Positions 36,204 to 44,746 of a DNA stretch of 64,000 nt are shown piece by piece. How positions within the stretch are numbered: the first letter of the stretch is position 1; every line of letters starts with the position of its first letter. The stretch spans positions 62,001 to 126,000 of the forward strand of contig NZ_SCOL01000006.1 of the NCBI RefSeq assembly GCF_005503015.1, in the 5' to 3' direction. This DNA is from Bacillus sp. E(2018) (lineage in GTDB: Bacteria; Bacillota; Bacilli; Bacillales; Fictibacillaceae). A program made the translations under genes and the position numbers. The notes beneath the pieces were generated by a model. It worked only from the letters and a program-made list of their open reading frames with translations, made no database searches and was not told where the DNA came from.

Positions 36204-38753
36204 TTATTTATTTTTATTCATATAACGATCTAGCATAACAGAAAACTCAGCACGTATAATTGGATTCTTTGGGCGGAATGTACCATCTTCGTACCCGCCA
36301 GCAATTCCGTTTGCCAAGATTTTTTGAATGGCGTCATATGCCCAATATCCAGGTTTAACATCTGTGAAAGATTTGGTCGTCGTACCTTCGAGCTGATAGG
36401 CTCTTTCAATAATAGCTGCCATCTCGCTACGTGTTAATGTTCCGTTTGGTCTGAACGTATTGTCTGGGTACCCTGTGATTGCTCCAATCTTTGCTATGGC
36501 TGCAACAGTCGCATATCCATACGTATCAGGAGTAACATCACTGAAACCTGGATCTGTTATGTTCTTTGTATCTAATTCCATATGTTTCGCAATCATTGTA
36601 GCAGCCTGTAAACGAGTAATATTGTCTTTTGGCCCAAACTGCCCATTTTGATAACCGTTGATAATCGATTTGCTCGTAAGTCTAAGGATCGAATCAACTG
36701 CCCATGGCGTCTTATATAGATCGGTAAACACAGGCTCTTTATAAGACTCGTCATAGATTGCTTTCAGGTTCTCAAAATAGATTGTGCCTTTATTATGTTT
36801 GGCCGCGTCAGTTTGGGCAAAATAGATCTGTTTGAACTTGATTGGGAAAGCAAGGTTAGCATTTAGCTTTACTTGTTTATACCCCCAACCGTTCCACGTC
36901 ATGCCGCTTTGATCTGTAAAATCTACCTTTTGCGTTTGTCCCTTAGCATCGATCACTTCACCGCGCAGCCAGTGCGGCGACCCGTCGTTATGCACCCAAA
37001 CACCAAGGGCTAACGGCTTTCCTTTTATCGGGATAGCTTGAGCAGTTCCTAAGTATGCCGCAGCCGTTCCACCCCCGCTATTCGTGAAATCGTAATTTAC
37101 TTTAGCAGCCGTTCCCTCTCTTGCATAATACGTATCTGATGAAAGGGTTACGTCAGCACGTGCTCCTGATGCTTTCCAATGGCTTAGAGAATTGAAAGGA
37201 TCAACTGGTAAGAACGTAGTGCCCGCTGGTACAGAGTCTGTAACTTCTACTGGAATTCGTGCTGAAGCATTGCCATAGCTTGCTACAATCGTTCCCGTTC
37301 CTTCTTTTTTGGCATAAAAAACGTTCCCTTGCATCGTCCCAACGTCACCTTCAACTGTCCATGTAAGCTGAGACGCTGATAGATTCAAAGGATTATAATT
37401 TTCATCTAATGCATATCGCAAAGGTACCGGTGCACTCATTCCCACCTCTAATGAAGGTGCCGCGCCCAATACTAGCATGTTTGCTGTTCCAGCAGTTGCT
37501 GTGTTCACGATTTCTAAAATGGATGAAACCGTACGTTCTTGGCCATCCGACGGCACATTCATTAATGTTGGTTCAGTTGCACCATATGGACGGGCAACGA
37601 TTGCAGAAGATCCTCCACCATCTAAGTTCATTGCAAAATCTGCACCTAATGAGATCATATAGTTAGCCATGGCTGATAGAGAGGAACCTTTACTTGTAGA
37701 TGTTGCTTTATCATTCACTACAAAAAATAGTTTTTTCGTGTCCTGATCATATCCGACAACCGTACGCGCATTAGGGCCATAAGCAAAATAGTCCTTGGTC
37801 GACATGGAGATTTCTACTTTTCCGTTTCGAACAAGCATAGGACCACTGCCTAGGATAAATTTAGCATCCTGCCATTTTGATTCGATGTTAGCAGAAACCG
37901 ATACGGTGTCTCCAACTTTTACGCCTTTTAACTGGTCCGATAAACTGCCGCCAGCAAACGAAACTACCATTCCACCCTCTGGTATGGAATGACTTGCCGT
38001 TTGTCCAAGTCTCGAGATCGCAGAGACTGTTCCTGTGATGGTGTCGCCGAATCCAATCTGTTTTGGATTTTTTGATGCATTAGTGATAACGATCTCTGTT
38101 CCCCATTGGTTCGTACCCGTCGTAGCCAATTTATTGTTCTTGTTATAAAGAATTCCTTTTTCAGCTTCACGAATATTATTCATACTATAAATAGGAAGCG
38201 TTTTTCCTGCAAAATGAAAGGCTAAGCTTGGACGGGTGTAATCAATGATTGGCTCACCGTTCGCACCGATTCCAAATCCTACTGCGACATTCATCGGTGA
38301 AGTATCGTCACCCGTTACAACACCGTAGTTAATAATTTGGTTGTTTTGTGATAGAACACCTGTTGGCTGGTAGCCGTAATCAGCATCACCAGACCCCGTT
38401 CTCATAAAAAAAGAGGCATTTACCGCTCCAACTACATAATGTCCCGCACGGTTATCCAACTTAGCTCGTTTGGAAACTGTCATTAAGCTGCTGATTGGAT
38501 TCGGTACCCCAATCTTCACTTCTGTATTTGAATCTTGTTCCCATTTTGTTTCTAACATATATATATCTTGTGGATTACCACTGTTATATCGAATCTTTTT
38601 ATAAGTGGCAGCTTTTGAAAGCTTATACTCACTTATCGTTTTGCCGTTATCAAAATCGGATGCATCGATAGGAATCGCCCCTATTATCGCTTGTACTGTT
38701 AAAAGCAGACCTAATAAAGCCCCTGTTTGTTTCTTAAAATTCTTCCCCCGCAT
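36204..38753 (-). CDS. SLH-anchored phosphodiester glycosidase (NAGPA family)
   Basis: 849 aa from the ATG at 38753 (GGGGG 7-8 bases upstream). Signal peptide, then an NAGPA/PF09992 phosphodiester glycosidase domain (about 90-420) with GSGPMLVRNG, NARTVVGYD and the hallmark MNLDGGGSSA. An Ig-like region (about 430-520) and a carbohydrate-binding-like beta domain (about 525-675) follow. The end has three SLH repeats (about 680-850; ITRLQA, LTRSEMA, IIRAEFS). The family removes sugars from phosphodiester links, so teichoic or secondary wall polymer is a plausible target, but this is inference. Confidence 0.88.
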   Translation of the reverse strand: MRGKNFKKQTGALLGLLLTVQAIIGAIPIDASDFDNGKTISEYKLSKAATYKKIRYNSGNPQDIYMLETKWEQDSNTEVKIGVPNPISSLMTVSKRAKLDNRAGHYVVGAVNASFFMRTGSGDADYGYQPTGVLSQNNQIINYGVVTGDDTSPMNVAVGFGIGANGEPIIDYTRPSLAFHFAGKTLPIYSMNNIREAEKGILYNKNNKLATTGTNQWGTEIVITNASKNPKQIGFGDTITGTVSAISRLGQTASHSIPEGGMVVSFAGGSLSDQLKGVKVGDTVSVSANIESKWQDAKFILGSGPMLVRNGKVEISMSTKDYFAYGPNARTVVGYDQDTKKLFFVVNDKATSTSKGSSLSAMANYMISLGADFAMNLDGGGSSAIVARPYGATEPTLMNVPSDGQERTVSSILEIVNTATAGTANMLVLGAAPSLEVGMSAPVPLRYALDENYNPLNLSASQLTWTVEGDVGTMQGNVFYAKKEGTGTIVASYGNASARIPVEVTDSVPAGTTFLPVDPFNSLSHWKASGARADVTLSSDTYYAREGTAAKVNYDFTNSGGGTAAAYLGTAQAIPIKGKPLALGVWVHNDGSPHWLRGEVIDAKGQTQKVDFTDQSGMTWNGWGYKQVKLNANLAFPIKFKQIYFAQTDAAKHNKGTIYFENLKAIYDESYKEPVFTDLYKTPWAVDSILRLTSKSIINGYQNGQFGPKDNITRLQAATMIAKHMELDTKNITDPGFSDVTPDTYGYATVAAIAKIGAITGYPDNTFRPNGTLTRSEMAAIIERAYQLEGTTTKSFTDVKPGYWAYDAIQKILANGIAGGYEDGTFRPKNPIIRAEFSVMLDRYMNKNK

Positions 38754-38981
38754 TACCTTTTCCCCCATACTTTAATGAAAATTTTTCCAACCCTACTCTA
38801 TTTTATAATAGAATCCATAGATTGCAAGATTATGTCAAAATATAGTGAAAAAGCACTAAAATTGTTTTGTTAGTAAAATATAAGAAGATATTGAAAGTAA
38901 TTCCTAACGCTTCATATTCTAGATTCCTATTCATATATTGAATAAAATCTCTCTATTTAAGAAGGAAAGGATCAGGGGATA

Positions 38982-40142
38982 ATGAAGATTAAATTTCTTA
39001 CACTCGTAATGTTAGGAGTTGCGCTATTTTCTTTTTCAATCGTTAAACCAGTACAAGCTGATCACAGCCACTCTATCATTTTTGTTGCACATAATGACCA
39101 AATCCTTTTTAACTTGAAGCCGGCACCAAGAGTGATAAACGGCACCACCTATTTACCAGTGAGGTCGTTCAGCACACATCTAGGATTCAAGGTTAGTTGG
39201 GATGCTGCAACAGGGAAAGCAACTCTTACGAAACACAGCAAGGTTATCATTTTAGACACGAAAGCCCAAAAACTTCTGAATGGTAAGACTTCTACGCCTT
39301 TTTCATATGTAACGGTAAATAATAGCCTACTTGTTCCTTACAGACAAATTAGCGAAGCGTTTGACTATAACGTTTCTTATTCCATAAAGGGTCCGATCGC
39401 TCGTGTATCCGACTCAACCGCTAAACTTACACTGGATCAACTTTATGTTACCAACAAAACAGAAATAGAGATATATCGAAAAGCGCACACCCCTCCACCT
39501 CCAAGTGCTAATCCTATACCTGCCAAAAGAGCGTTCCTAACATTTGACGATGGTCCAAATAAACATACAACGGGTATATTAGATTTCTTAAAAACAAACA
39601 ATTTGAAAGCAACCTTTTTTGTACTAAAACCGAATGCTGAAAACAACCCTAAACTTATTAAACGAATGTTTAACGAAGGGCACACCATCGCGTGTCATGG
39701 CGTTACGCATGATAAAAACAAATTCTACAGTTCTCCTTCTGCTGCGGTCAATGAAATGAAAGCATGTTTTGATTCTGTCAAAAAGATCACAGGAAACGCT
39801 CCTTCCAATGTTATACGGACTCCTTATGGCAGTAAGCCATATATGACAGACACCTTTAGAAAAGCGATGGAGAATGCAGAATTTAAGATGTGGGATTGGA
39901 ATGTAGATAGTTTAGACTGGAAAAACAACAGCGCAGCGAAAACAACTTCGAATACGAACGAACAGATTAATGAGGTTATTAAATCAGGTTCTGCCCCTCT
40001 CGTTCTTTTTCATGATCGGGAAGATACGGTTACAATTTTGAAATCGATAGCTGCAAATCTGAAAAGCAAGAGGTACACATCTGTCCCACTCTCCTCCTCT
40101 ATTCAGCCTTATAACTTTTGGAATAAGTATGTATTGAAATAA
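38982..40142 (+). CDS. Polysaccharide deacetylase with N-terminal stalk domain
   Basis: 386 aa. Signal peptide (1-26), a stalk (copper amine oxidase N-like) unit (about 35-145; YLPVRSFSTHLG, VPYRQISEAFDY), then a NodB deacetylase (about 180-380). Motif 1 is FLTFDDGPN (two Asp near 189-190), motif 2 is HGVTHD (His 239 and 243), motif 3 is IRTPYG, then MWDWNVDSLDW and LVLFHD. It would remove N-acetyl groups from peptidoglycan or wall glycan. RBS AAGGAAAGG. Single gene between its own promoter region and a terminator. Confidence 0.92.
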   Translation: MKIKFLTLVMLGVALFSFSIVKPVQADHSHSIIFVAHNDQILFNLKPAPRVINGTTYLPVRSFSTHLGFKVSWDAATGKATLTKHSKVIILDTKAQKLLNGKTSTPFSYVTVNNSLLVPYRQISEAFDYNVSYSIKGPIARVSDSTAKLTLDQLYVTNKTEIEIYRKAHTPPPPSANPIPAKRAFLTFDDGPNKHTTGILDFLKTNNLKATFFVLKPNAENNPKLIKRMFNEGHTIACHGVTHDKNKFYSSPSAAVNEMKACFDSVKKITGNAPSNVIRTPYGSKPYMTDTFRKAMENAEFKMWDWNVDSLDWKNNSAAKTTSNTNEQINEVIKSGSAPLVLFHDREDTVTILKSIAANLKSKRYTSVPLSSSIQPYNFWNKYVLK

Positions 40143-40145
40143 AAC

Positions 40146-40176
40146 AAGCTGAACTCCTAAATTAGGGGTTCAGCTT
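40146..40176. terminator. Bidirectional terminator
   Basis: AAGCTGAACTCCT pairs with AGGGGTTCAGCTT, flanked by A and T runs, between convergent genes. Confidence 0.85.
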
Positions 40177-40182
40177 AACTTC

Positions 40183-41661
40183 TTACTTTCGGTAGGATCC
40201 ATAAAAGATATAATAAAGTGCAAAACGATATTGCTCCCGTTTTGGATTATACGTAACACCTGAAAGGACTACTGGCTTTTCCTCGTTAAATCTTGGATTC
40301 CACGCAGCATACAAATCTTCAGAATAACCATCTTCTTCAGCTTCCCATTTATCATCCATTTCAGTTGCCTCGCCATGAAGAGCTTCAAGTTGCTGAATTA
40401 ATTCCTGATATTTTTGTGTAGCCTCTTCTTTCGTCATTGTTTCAGAAGTGTAATGATATTCAATACTTTGAAGAGAACGATCCTTCGGAGAAAACCCGTA
40501 ACCTGTTTTTCCTTCAGGTCCTAACACGTTTTCACCTTGATAGCTAAGGTATGGATAAGTCTCCCCGCCTAATTCTCCTTTTTCAATCGAACGAACTGAT
40601 GTGTCGTCCATTCCAAGTGAAATGTCTCCGATAGTTTTAATTGGCTTTGATGGCAACTTCTGAAAAAAACCGCTTGATTTAATATCTGCATGCTTCATGG
40701 AGAAGTATGTTTTCCAGTCTTGAGCTCCTGACGCTCTTTCGAAAAATTCAACAGAGTCATCTGAATCTCGTTCAGTTGACAATCCAATTAATTCACCATT
40801 GTAATTAAAGAGAGGTGTTCCAAAAAATGAATTTGTAAATCTGGTATTTGTATAGAATTTGCTTACAATCAAATCTGAAAAATCTTTAATCTCAATTTCC
40901 ACCGCATCTGTTGCAGAAAGTGATATAGCCTTCTCACCTGCTTTAAATTCATCTGAAAGGTTCACGGGTTCTACATCTATTGGAGAAGAAACCTTTAAAA
41001 GCGCCAAGTTTTTATCCTTATCCAATTCGACTACGCCATCTACCGTAACCTCTTTGCCGTTGCTCATTCCAACTACCGCACCCTGTGCTTCGCGTACCGC
41101 TGATTCTGTTGTTAACACTAAGCTCGGACTAACGAAGACACCGGCTCCACGGTATTTGTAGCGTTGACCGTTTTTTATCTTATGAATCGTAACAACTTTT
41201 TCTTTATTCTCATTTATTAGCTCTGTGAACGCTTTGCTTGAGATATGTGCACTTCGCGTTTTTGAGTTATATGAAACAGAAGTCCCAAAGGCTTCCCCTA
41301 CAAAACGTAATGGCACAATTGTACGTTTTTTCTCCACTTGAGCTGGAACATCAAGAGACTTTTTCATACCATTTATGTACGCCGTTTTAGACCCAATTGT
41401 TAATGAAACAGTTGTATTTTCACCTTTTATACTGACGGTCTTGCTCGCTGAATTATAATTAACCTTTGCTCCTAAATCTTCGGAAATACCACGAATAGGA
41501 ACGAGAGTCCGTCCACTTTTCACAACTGCAGGCTGGTCATAAGTTTGCTTCGCGCCGTTCACGTAAACGGGAATGGCTGTACTTGCGTCAACAGTGGACA
41601 AAGGTGTTAAAGCAAGTGCTACCCCTACACCTAGCCCTAATGCTGTTTGTTTGAAATTCAT
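40183..41661 (-). CDS. Stalk-domain protein with degenerate trypsin-like fold (pseudoprotease)
   Basis: 492 aa. Signal peptide (1-26), stalk domain (about 28-140; VPIRGISEDLG, VPLRFVGEAFG), a trypsin/HtrA-like fold (about 150-330) and a C-terminal domain also found in the protease at 51336-52847. The two proteins align well (LALLK, LFNYNGELIGL versus LFNMQGELVGI, WKTYFSM versus WKSYFSM), but here the triad is gone: His195 of the paralogue is Ser187, Asp226 is Asn218, and Ser296 is Phe280. No proteolysis is expected. A binding or regulatory role, for instance to the active paralogue or its substrates, is possible. Confidence 0.87.
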   Translation of the reverse strand: MNFKQTALGLGVGVALALTPLSTVDASTAIPVYVNGAKQTYDQPAVVKSGRTLVPIRGISEDLGAKVNYNSASKTVSIKGENTTVSLTIGSKTAYINGMKKSLDVPAQVEKKRTIVPLRFVGEAFGTSVSYNSKTRSAHISSKAFTELINENKEKVVTIHKIKNGQRYKYRGAGVFVSPSLVLTTESAVREAQGAVVGMSNGKEVTVDGVVELDKDKNLALLKVSSPIDVEPVNLSDEFKAGEKAISLSATDAVEIEIKDFSDLIVSKFYTNTRFTNSFFGTPLFNYNGELIGLSTERDSDDSVEFFERASGAQDWKTYFSMKHADIKSSGFFQKLPSKPIKTIGDISLGMDDTSVRSIEKGELGGETYPYLSYQGENVLGPEGKTGYGFSPKDRSLQSIEYHYTSETMTKEEATQKYQELIQQLEALHGEATEMDDKWEAEEDGYSEDLYAAWNPRFNEEKPVVLSGVTYNPKREQYRFALYYIFYGSYRK

Positions 41662-41762
41662 TCATTTTATCCCCCTTAATTTCTATTTCAGAAAAATTAT
41701 ACCATTTTAAACTATTATTTTGCGGCATAAATGGAAAATTTTTAAAATAATTCTAAAATAAA

Positions 41763-41790
41763 GAAAAACACCCATTTCAGTCTGAGTGTT
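41763..41790 (-). terminator. Terminator after the 44-aa small gene
   Basis: ACACCCA pairs with TGAGTGT (one mismatch) around an 8-base loop, with a T run on the minus strand. Confidence 0.6.
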
Positions 41791-41807
41791 CTTCCTTTAC
41801 TTCATCT

Positions 41808-41942
41808 TTATTTGCGTTTCACTCTATTGGTTTGGGCTTTAAGACGTTTAGATGAACGTGATAATTTATCGACGTTCTTTCCTAATCCTTTTAAAGTCTC
41901 TGACAATTGATCAAGTTCTTTCAACAAATCATGCAAATACAT
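41808..41942 (-). CDS. Small basic helical protein, 44 aa
   Basis: The frame starts at the ATG at 41942-41940 directly after a strong GGAGGTGACC ribosome site. It codes MYLHDLLKELDQLSETLKG and continues to a Lys/Arg-rich end, with heptad spacing of Leu that suggests an amphipathic helix or coiled coil. A terminator follows at 41763-41790. No family is recognised. It lies between two surface-protein genes of the same strand. Confidence 0.6.
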   Translation of the reverse strand: MYLHDLLKELDQLSETLKGLGKNVDKLSRSSKRLKAQTNRVKRK

Positions 41943-41974
41943 GGTCACCTCCATAACTACATGTATTGACGAAA

Positions 41975-43054
41975 TTAAAAGTCAAAATTCAAATAGTCAT
42001 TATAAAAATCTGCCGTGGCGATCTTCCATTCACCATCGCGTCTTATTAAATAGAAATAACCCGATTTATCTTCCGTATATGGTTCCTCTTCCCATTCACC
42101 CGTCTCAGGATCCCTGAAGTAAATGTCACTCATATAATGAGGTACATCAACCACGATAAATCGCGTAGTTTGATAGACAATATTGATTTCAGGCCCTGAT
42201 ACTTCAATTGCAGCATCTTCACCTTCAGCAAACATAGACTCAAAGATTTGACCATTAAGTTTTTCGTACTCATGCGCTAACCCGTAACGCTTGGAATCAT
42301 TGATTTGAAACACTCGAGGCATATCTTTCTCGTTGATGGCATCGATTGTCTCCACTTCCGACTCAAAAAGTTGATCTACTGTACCACTAGCTTCAAAAAT
42401 ATCAGCGCTTTCCTTCCAAAGTGCTCGCTTTAGCATGACTGCTGCCTCAGCACGCTTTGCGTTTTGATTCGGTGATACCGTTGTTGCCGTTGTTCCTCTT
42501 ACGATGTCTAATGCACTGACTTTACGAATGTGTTCGTATGCCCAATGATCAGGTTTTACATCTGAAAATTCTTTAGGTGTTCCCGTCTCAAAGGCAACTG
42601 TCGGATCAAATGCTCTCGCCACTATAGCCGCGATCTCAGCACGCGTAATATTCATGTTTGGCTTAAATTCAGTTTCTGTTTTTCCAGAGATAATTCCTAG
42701 TGCACTAGCAATTCTAATCTCTTCTTTTGCCCAGTGATTTCCTACATCGGTAAACGTCTTTCCAGGTTGATCTGTTTTCAGTTCCAGTGCTCGAACAACC
42801 AAAGACGTAAACTGCGCTCGTGTGATCAAGGCGTCAGGCTGCAGATATAATAGACCATCGCCGCCTCTTATTCCTTTAATCACGTCCGTCTGCTGCATGA
42901 GTGTCATATCTTCTTCAGCCCAATGCCCTGCAATATCTTCAGCAAAATATTTATAGTACGGATCAGCAAACTCGGATTCCTCCGCATTTGCAACTTGTGT
43001 GAACGGTGAAGCCAACAAAGCCACAGCTAAAAAACCACCAATAATCTTTTTCAT
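41975..43054 (-). CDS. SLH protein with shared C-terminal domain (B)
   Basis: 359 aa. Signal peptide about 1-24, three SLH repeats (about 38-95, 100-155, 162-215) with ITRAQ (77), ITRAE (136) and AKRAE (199). The C-terminal region (220-359) resembles that of the 43290 and 27987 genes: a helical lead with MPRVFQINDSKRYGLAHEY, a beta part, then SGYFYLIRRDGEWKIA. Likely surface-bound through wall polymer; the C-terminal function is unknown. A close paralogue lies directly upstream. Confidence 0.88.
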   Translation of the reverse strand: MKKIIGGFLAVALLASPFTQVANAEESEFADPYYKYFAEDIAGHWAEEDMTLMQQTDVIKGIRGGDGLLYLQPDALITRAQFTSLVVRALELKTDQPGKTFTDVGNHWAKEEIRIASALGIISGKTETEFKPNMNITRAEIAAIVARAFDPTVAFETGTPKEFSDVKPDHWAYEHIRKVSALDIVRGTTATTVSPNQNAKRAEAAVMLKRALWKESADIFEASGTVDQLFESEVETIDAINEKDMPRVFQINDSKRYGLAHEYEKLNGQIFESMFAEGEDAAIEVSGPEINIVYQTTRFIVVDVPHYMSDIYFRDPETGEWEEEPYTEDKSGYFYLIRRDGEWKIATADFYNDYLNFDF

Positions 43055-43222
43055 CCCATTATCCCCTTACAACCATATTTAATTATTACAGGAAAATTTT
43101 ATATAGTTTGTTATGTATTGTCTTGCATCTAATTTACTATTTATTGTAATAGAAAGACGTTGAATAATAGTTTATTAGGAGCATATTTGCTAGACAGAAC
43201 GATCCTGTTCTATTTTAACAAT

Positions 43223-43277
43223 AAAAAAGATTGGCCCATAAATGACATTCTATATGTCCTTATGAGCCAACCTCTTT
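43223..43277 (-). terminator. Terminator after SLH protein C
   Basis: AGGTTGGCTCATAA pairs with TTATGGGCCAATCT, with an inner GACAT/ATGTC stem, then six T on the minus strand. Confidence 0.8.
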
Positions 43278-43289
43278 AATCAATCATTC

Positions 43290-44435
43290 TTAATCTTCCC
43301 ATTCTTCTTCCCAATCTTCATATAGGAACCATTTAAGGTTATCGTTTGTGTACACTTTCCATGTGCCGTTACGCTTCACTAGCAAGTATTCACCTGATAA
43401 CTCTTCTGTATCTGATTCCTCAATAATTACGCCAGTTTCTTCGCCTGTTTCTTCATCAACTTCTGGGTACGTATAAGTATTTTCAACGATAAGGTTTTCA
43501 ACATTTACCTTTGCAAAACGGGTAGAAGATGCTGTGACAGTAAGTGTTGGATCACTGATGATTTTGTATTCATCTTTATATTCTTTCATATACTCATCTT
43601 CAAACATCCAACGCGCCATCTCAATGTTTTCTGCAGTCATCGCATGCGCCATACCAAAGTGGTTCTGGTCGTTTAATTCAACAAGTGCTTCAATATCGCG
43701 GTTGTTATACGCTTCGTATGCAGCTTCTTCATTCTCTAAAATCATTGTTGTAAGGTCAGCAGAATTAGGTTTTCCTACCTCTTCTTTCCCAAGTGCACGG
43801 TGAATCATTACAGCTGCTTCAGCACGTTTTGCACTCTTATCTGGAGATACGGTAGTTTTTGACGTTCCGCTAACGATTCCCACTTTTGTTGCCTCACGAA
43901 TTTCATCGTAAGCCCAATGTTTATTTGTTAGATCTGTAAAGTTAATTGCCGTTCCTTTTGCAAAATCAACGGTAGGATCGAAAGCTCGAACAACGATTGC
44001 AGCTATTTCTGCACGAGTAATTTTTCCTTTTGGATCAAATGTTGTTGCTGTCTTACCATTTACGATACCTAATGCGCTTGCTGTATTAATGTCATTTTGT
44101 GCCCAATGACCTGCAGTATCTGTAAAGTTAACCCCTTGTTTCGTTGTTTCAAGTTCAAGTGCACGAACAACCATTGCCACGAACTCTGCACGTGTTACCG
44201 TGTTCTCTGGTCGTAGATACAAATATATTTCATCTCTTTTACGGTCTTCGATTTGCTCACCGCGAATGATATCTGATTGAAGAAGATCCAGCATCTGTTC
44301 TTCTGCCCAGTGTTCCCATGTATCATCTGGATAATAGAAATCAATCGGATTCTTAAATTCTTCTGCTTTTACTGGTGTTACGAATGTTCCCGCAATAATT
44401 GCGGCGCTTAATAATCCCCCGACAAACTTTTTCAA
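43290..44435 (-). CDS. SLH protein with shared C-terminal domain (C)
   Basis: 381 aa. Signal peptide 1-24, SLH repeats about 38-98, 104-158 and 165-216 (TRAE at 81 and 140, KRAE at 203). The C-terminal domain (225-381) shares with paralogue B the pattern of an N-terminal helix, a NDQNHFGMAHAM-like segment, and an ending of GEYLLVKRNGTWKVYT. It ends in a very acidic, Trp-rich tail (WEEEWED). The function is unknown. Confidence 0.88.
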   Translation of the reverse strand: MKKFVGGLLSAAIIAGTFVTPVKAEEFKNPIDFYYPDDTWEHWAEEQMLDLLQSDIIRGEQIEDRKRDEIYLYLRPENTVTRAEFVAMVVRALELETTKQGVNFTDTAGHWAQNDINTASALGIVNGKTATTFDPKGKITRAEIAAIVVRAFDPTVDFAKGTAINFTDLTNKHWAYDEIREATKVGIVSGTSKTTVSPDKSAKRAEAAVMIHRALGKEEVGKPNSADLTTMILENEEAAYEAYNNRDIEALVELNDQNHFGMAHAMTAENIEMARWMFEDEYMKEYKDEYKIISDPTLTVTASSTRFAKVNVENLIVENTYTYPEVDEETGEETGVIIEESDTEELSGEYLLVKRNGTWKVYTNDNLKWFLYEDWEEEWED

Positions 44436-44704
44436 AAAGTTCCCCTCACTTCAAAATATTATACATTACGGAAAAATTTTATAATTATTTCGCATTTTTG
44501 TCCTATGCCATTCGGACTATTTATTATGGTATTACAAAAATATTTTTCATGAAAAATCTTTAATACAGAGGCATATCTAATAAAGATTCACTTTGTTAAT
44601 AAAATAAAATGAGAGATGTTGCGGGCAGTAGGTCTAAAGTAATGAAATAACTCTTTTAATAAAGCGTAATTAAAACAAGGGCTCTTTCCGCAAATAAAAC
44701 ACAG

Positions 44705-44736
44705 AAAAAACCGAACGCACAATACGTTCGATTTTT
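44705..44736 (-). terminator. Terminator after the second LTA synthase-like gene
   Basis: CGAACG/CGTTCG stem extended by A-T pairs, with a T run on the minus strand. The rest of the gap 44436-44704 holds the SLH gene's upstream region; I see no gene in it. Confidence 0.7.
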
Positions 44737-44746
44737 GTGTTTACAC

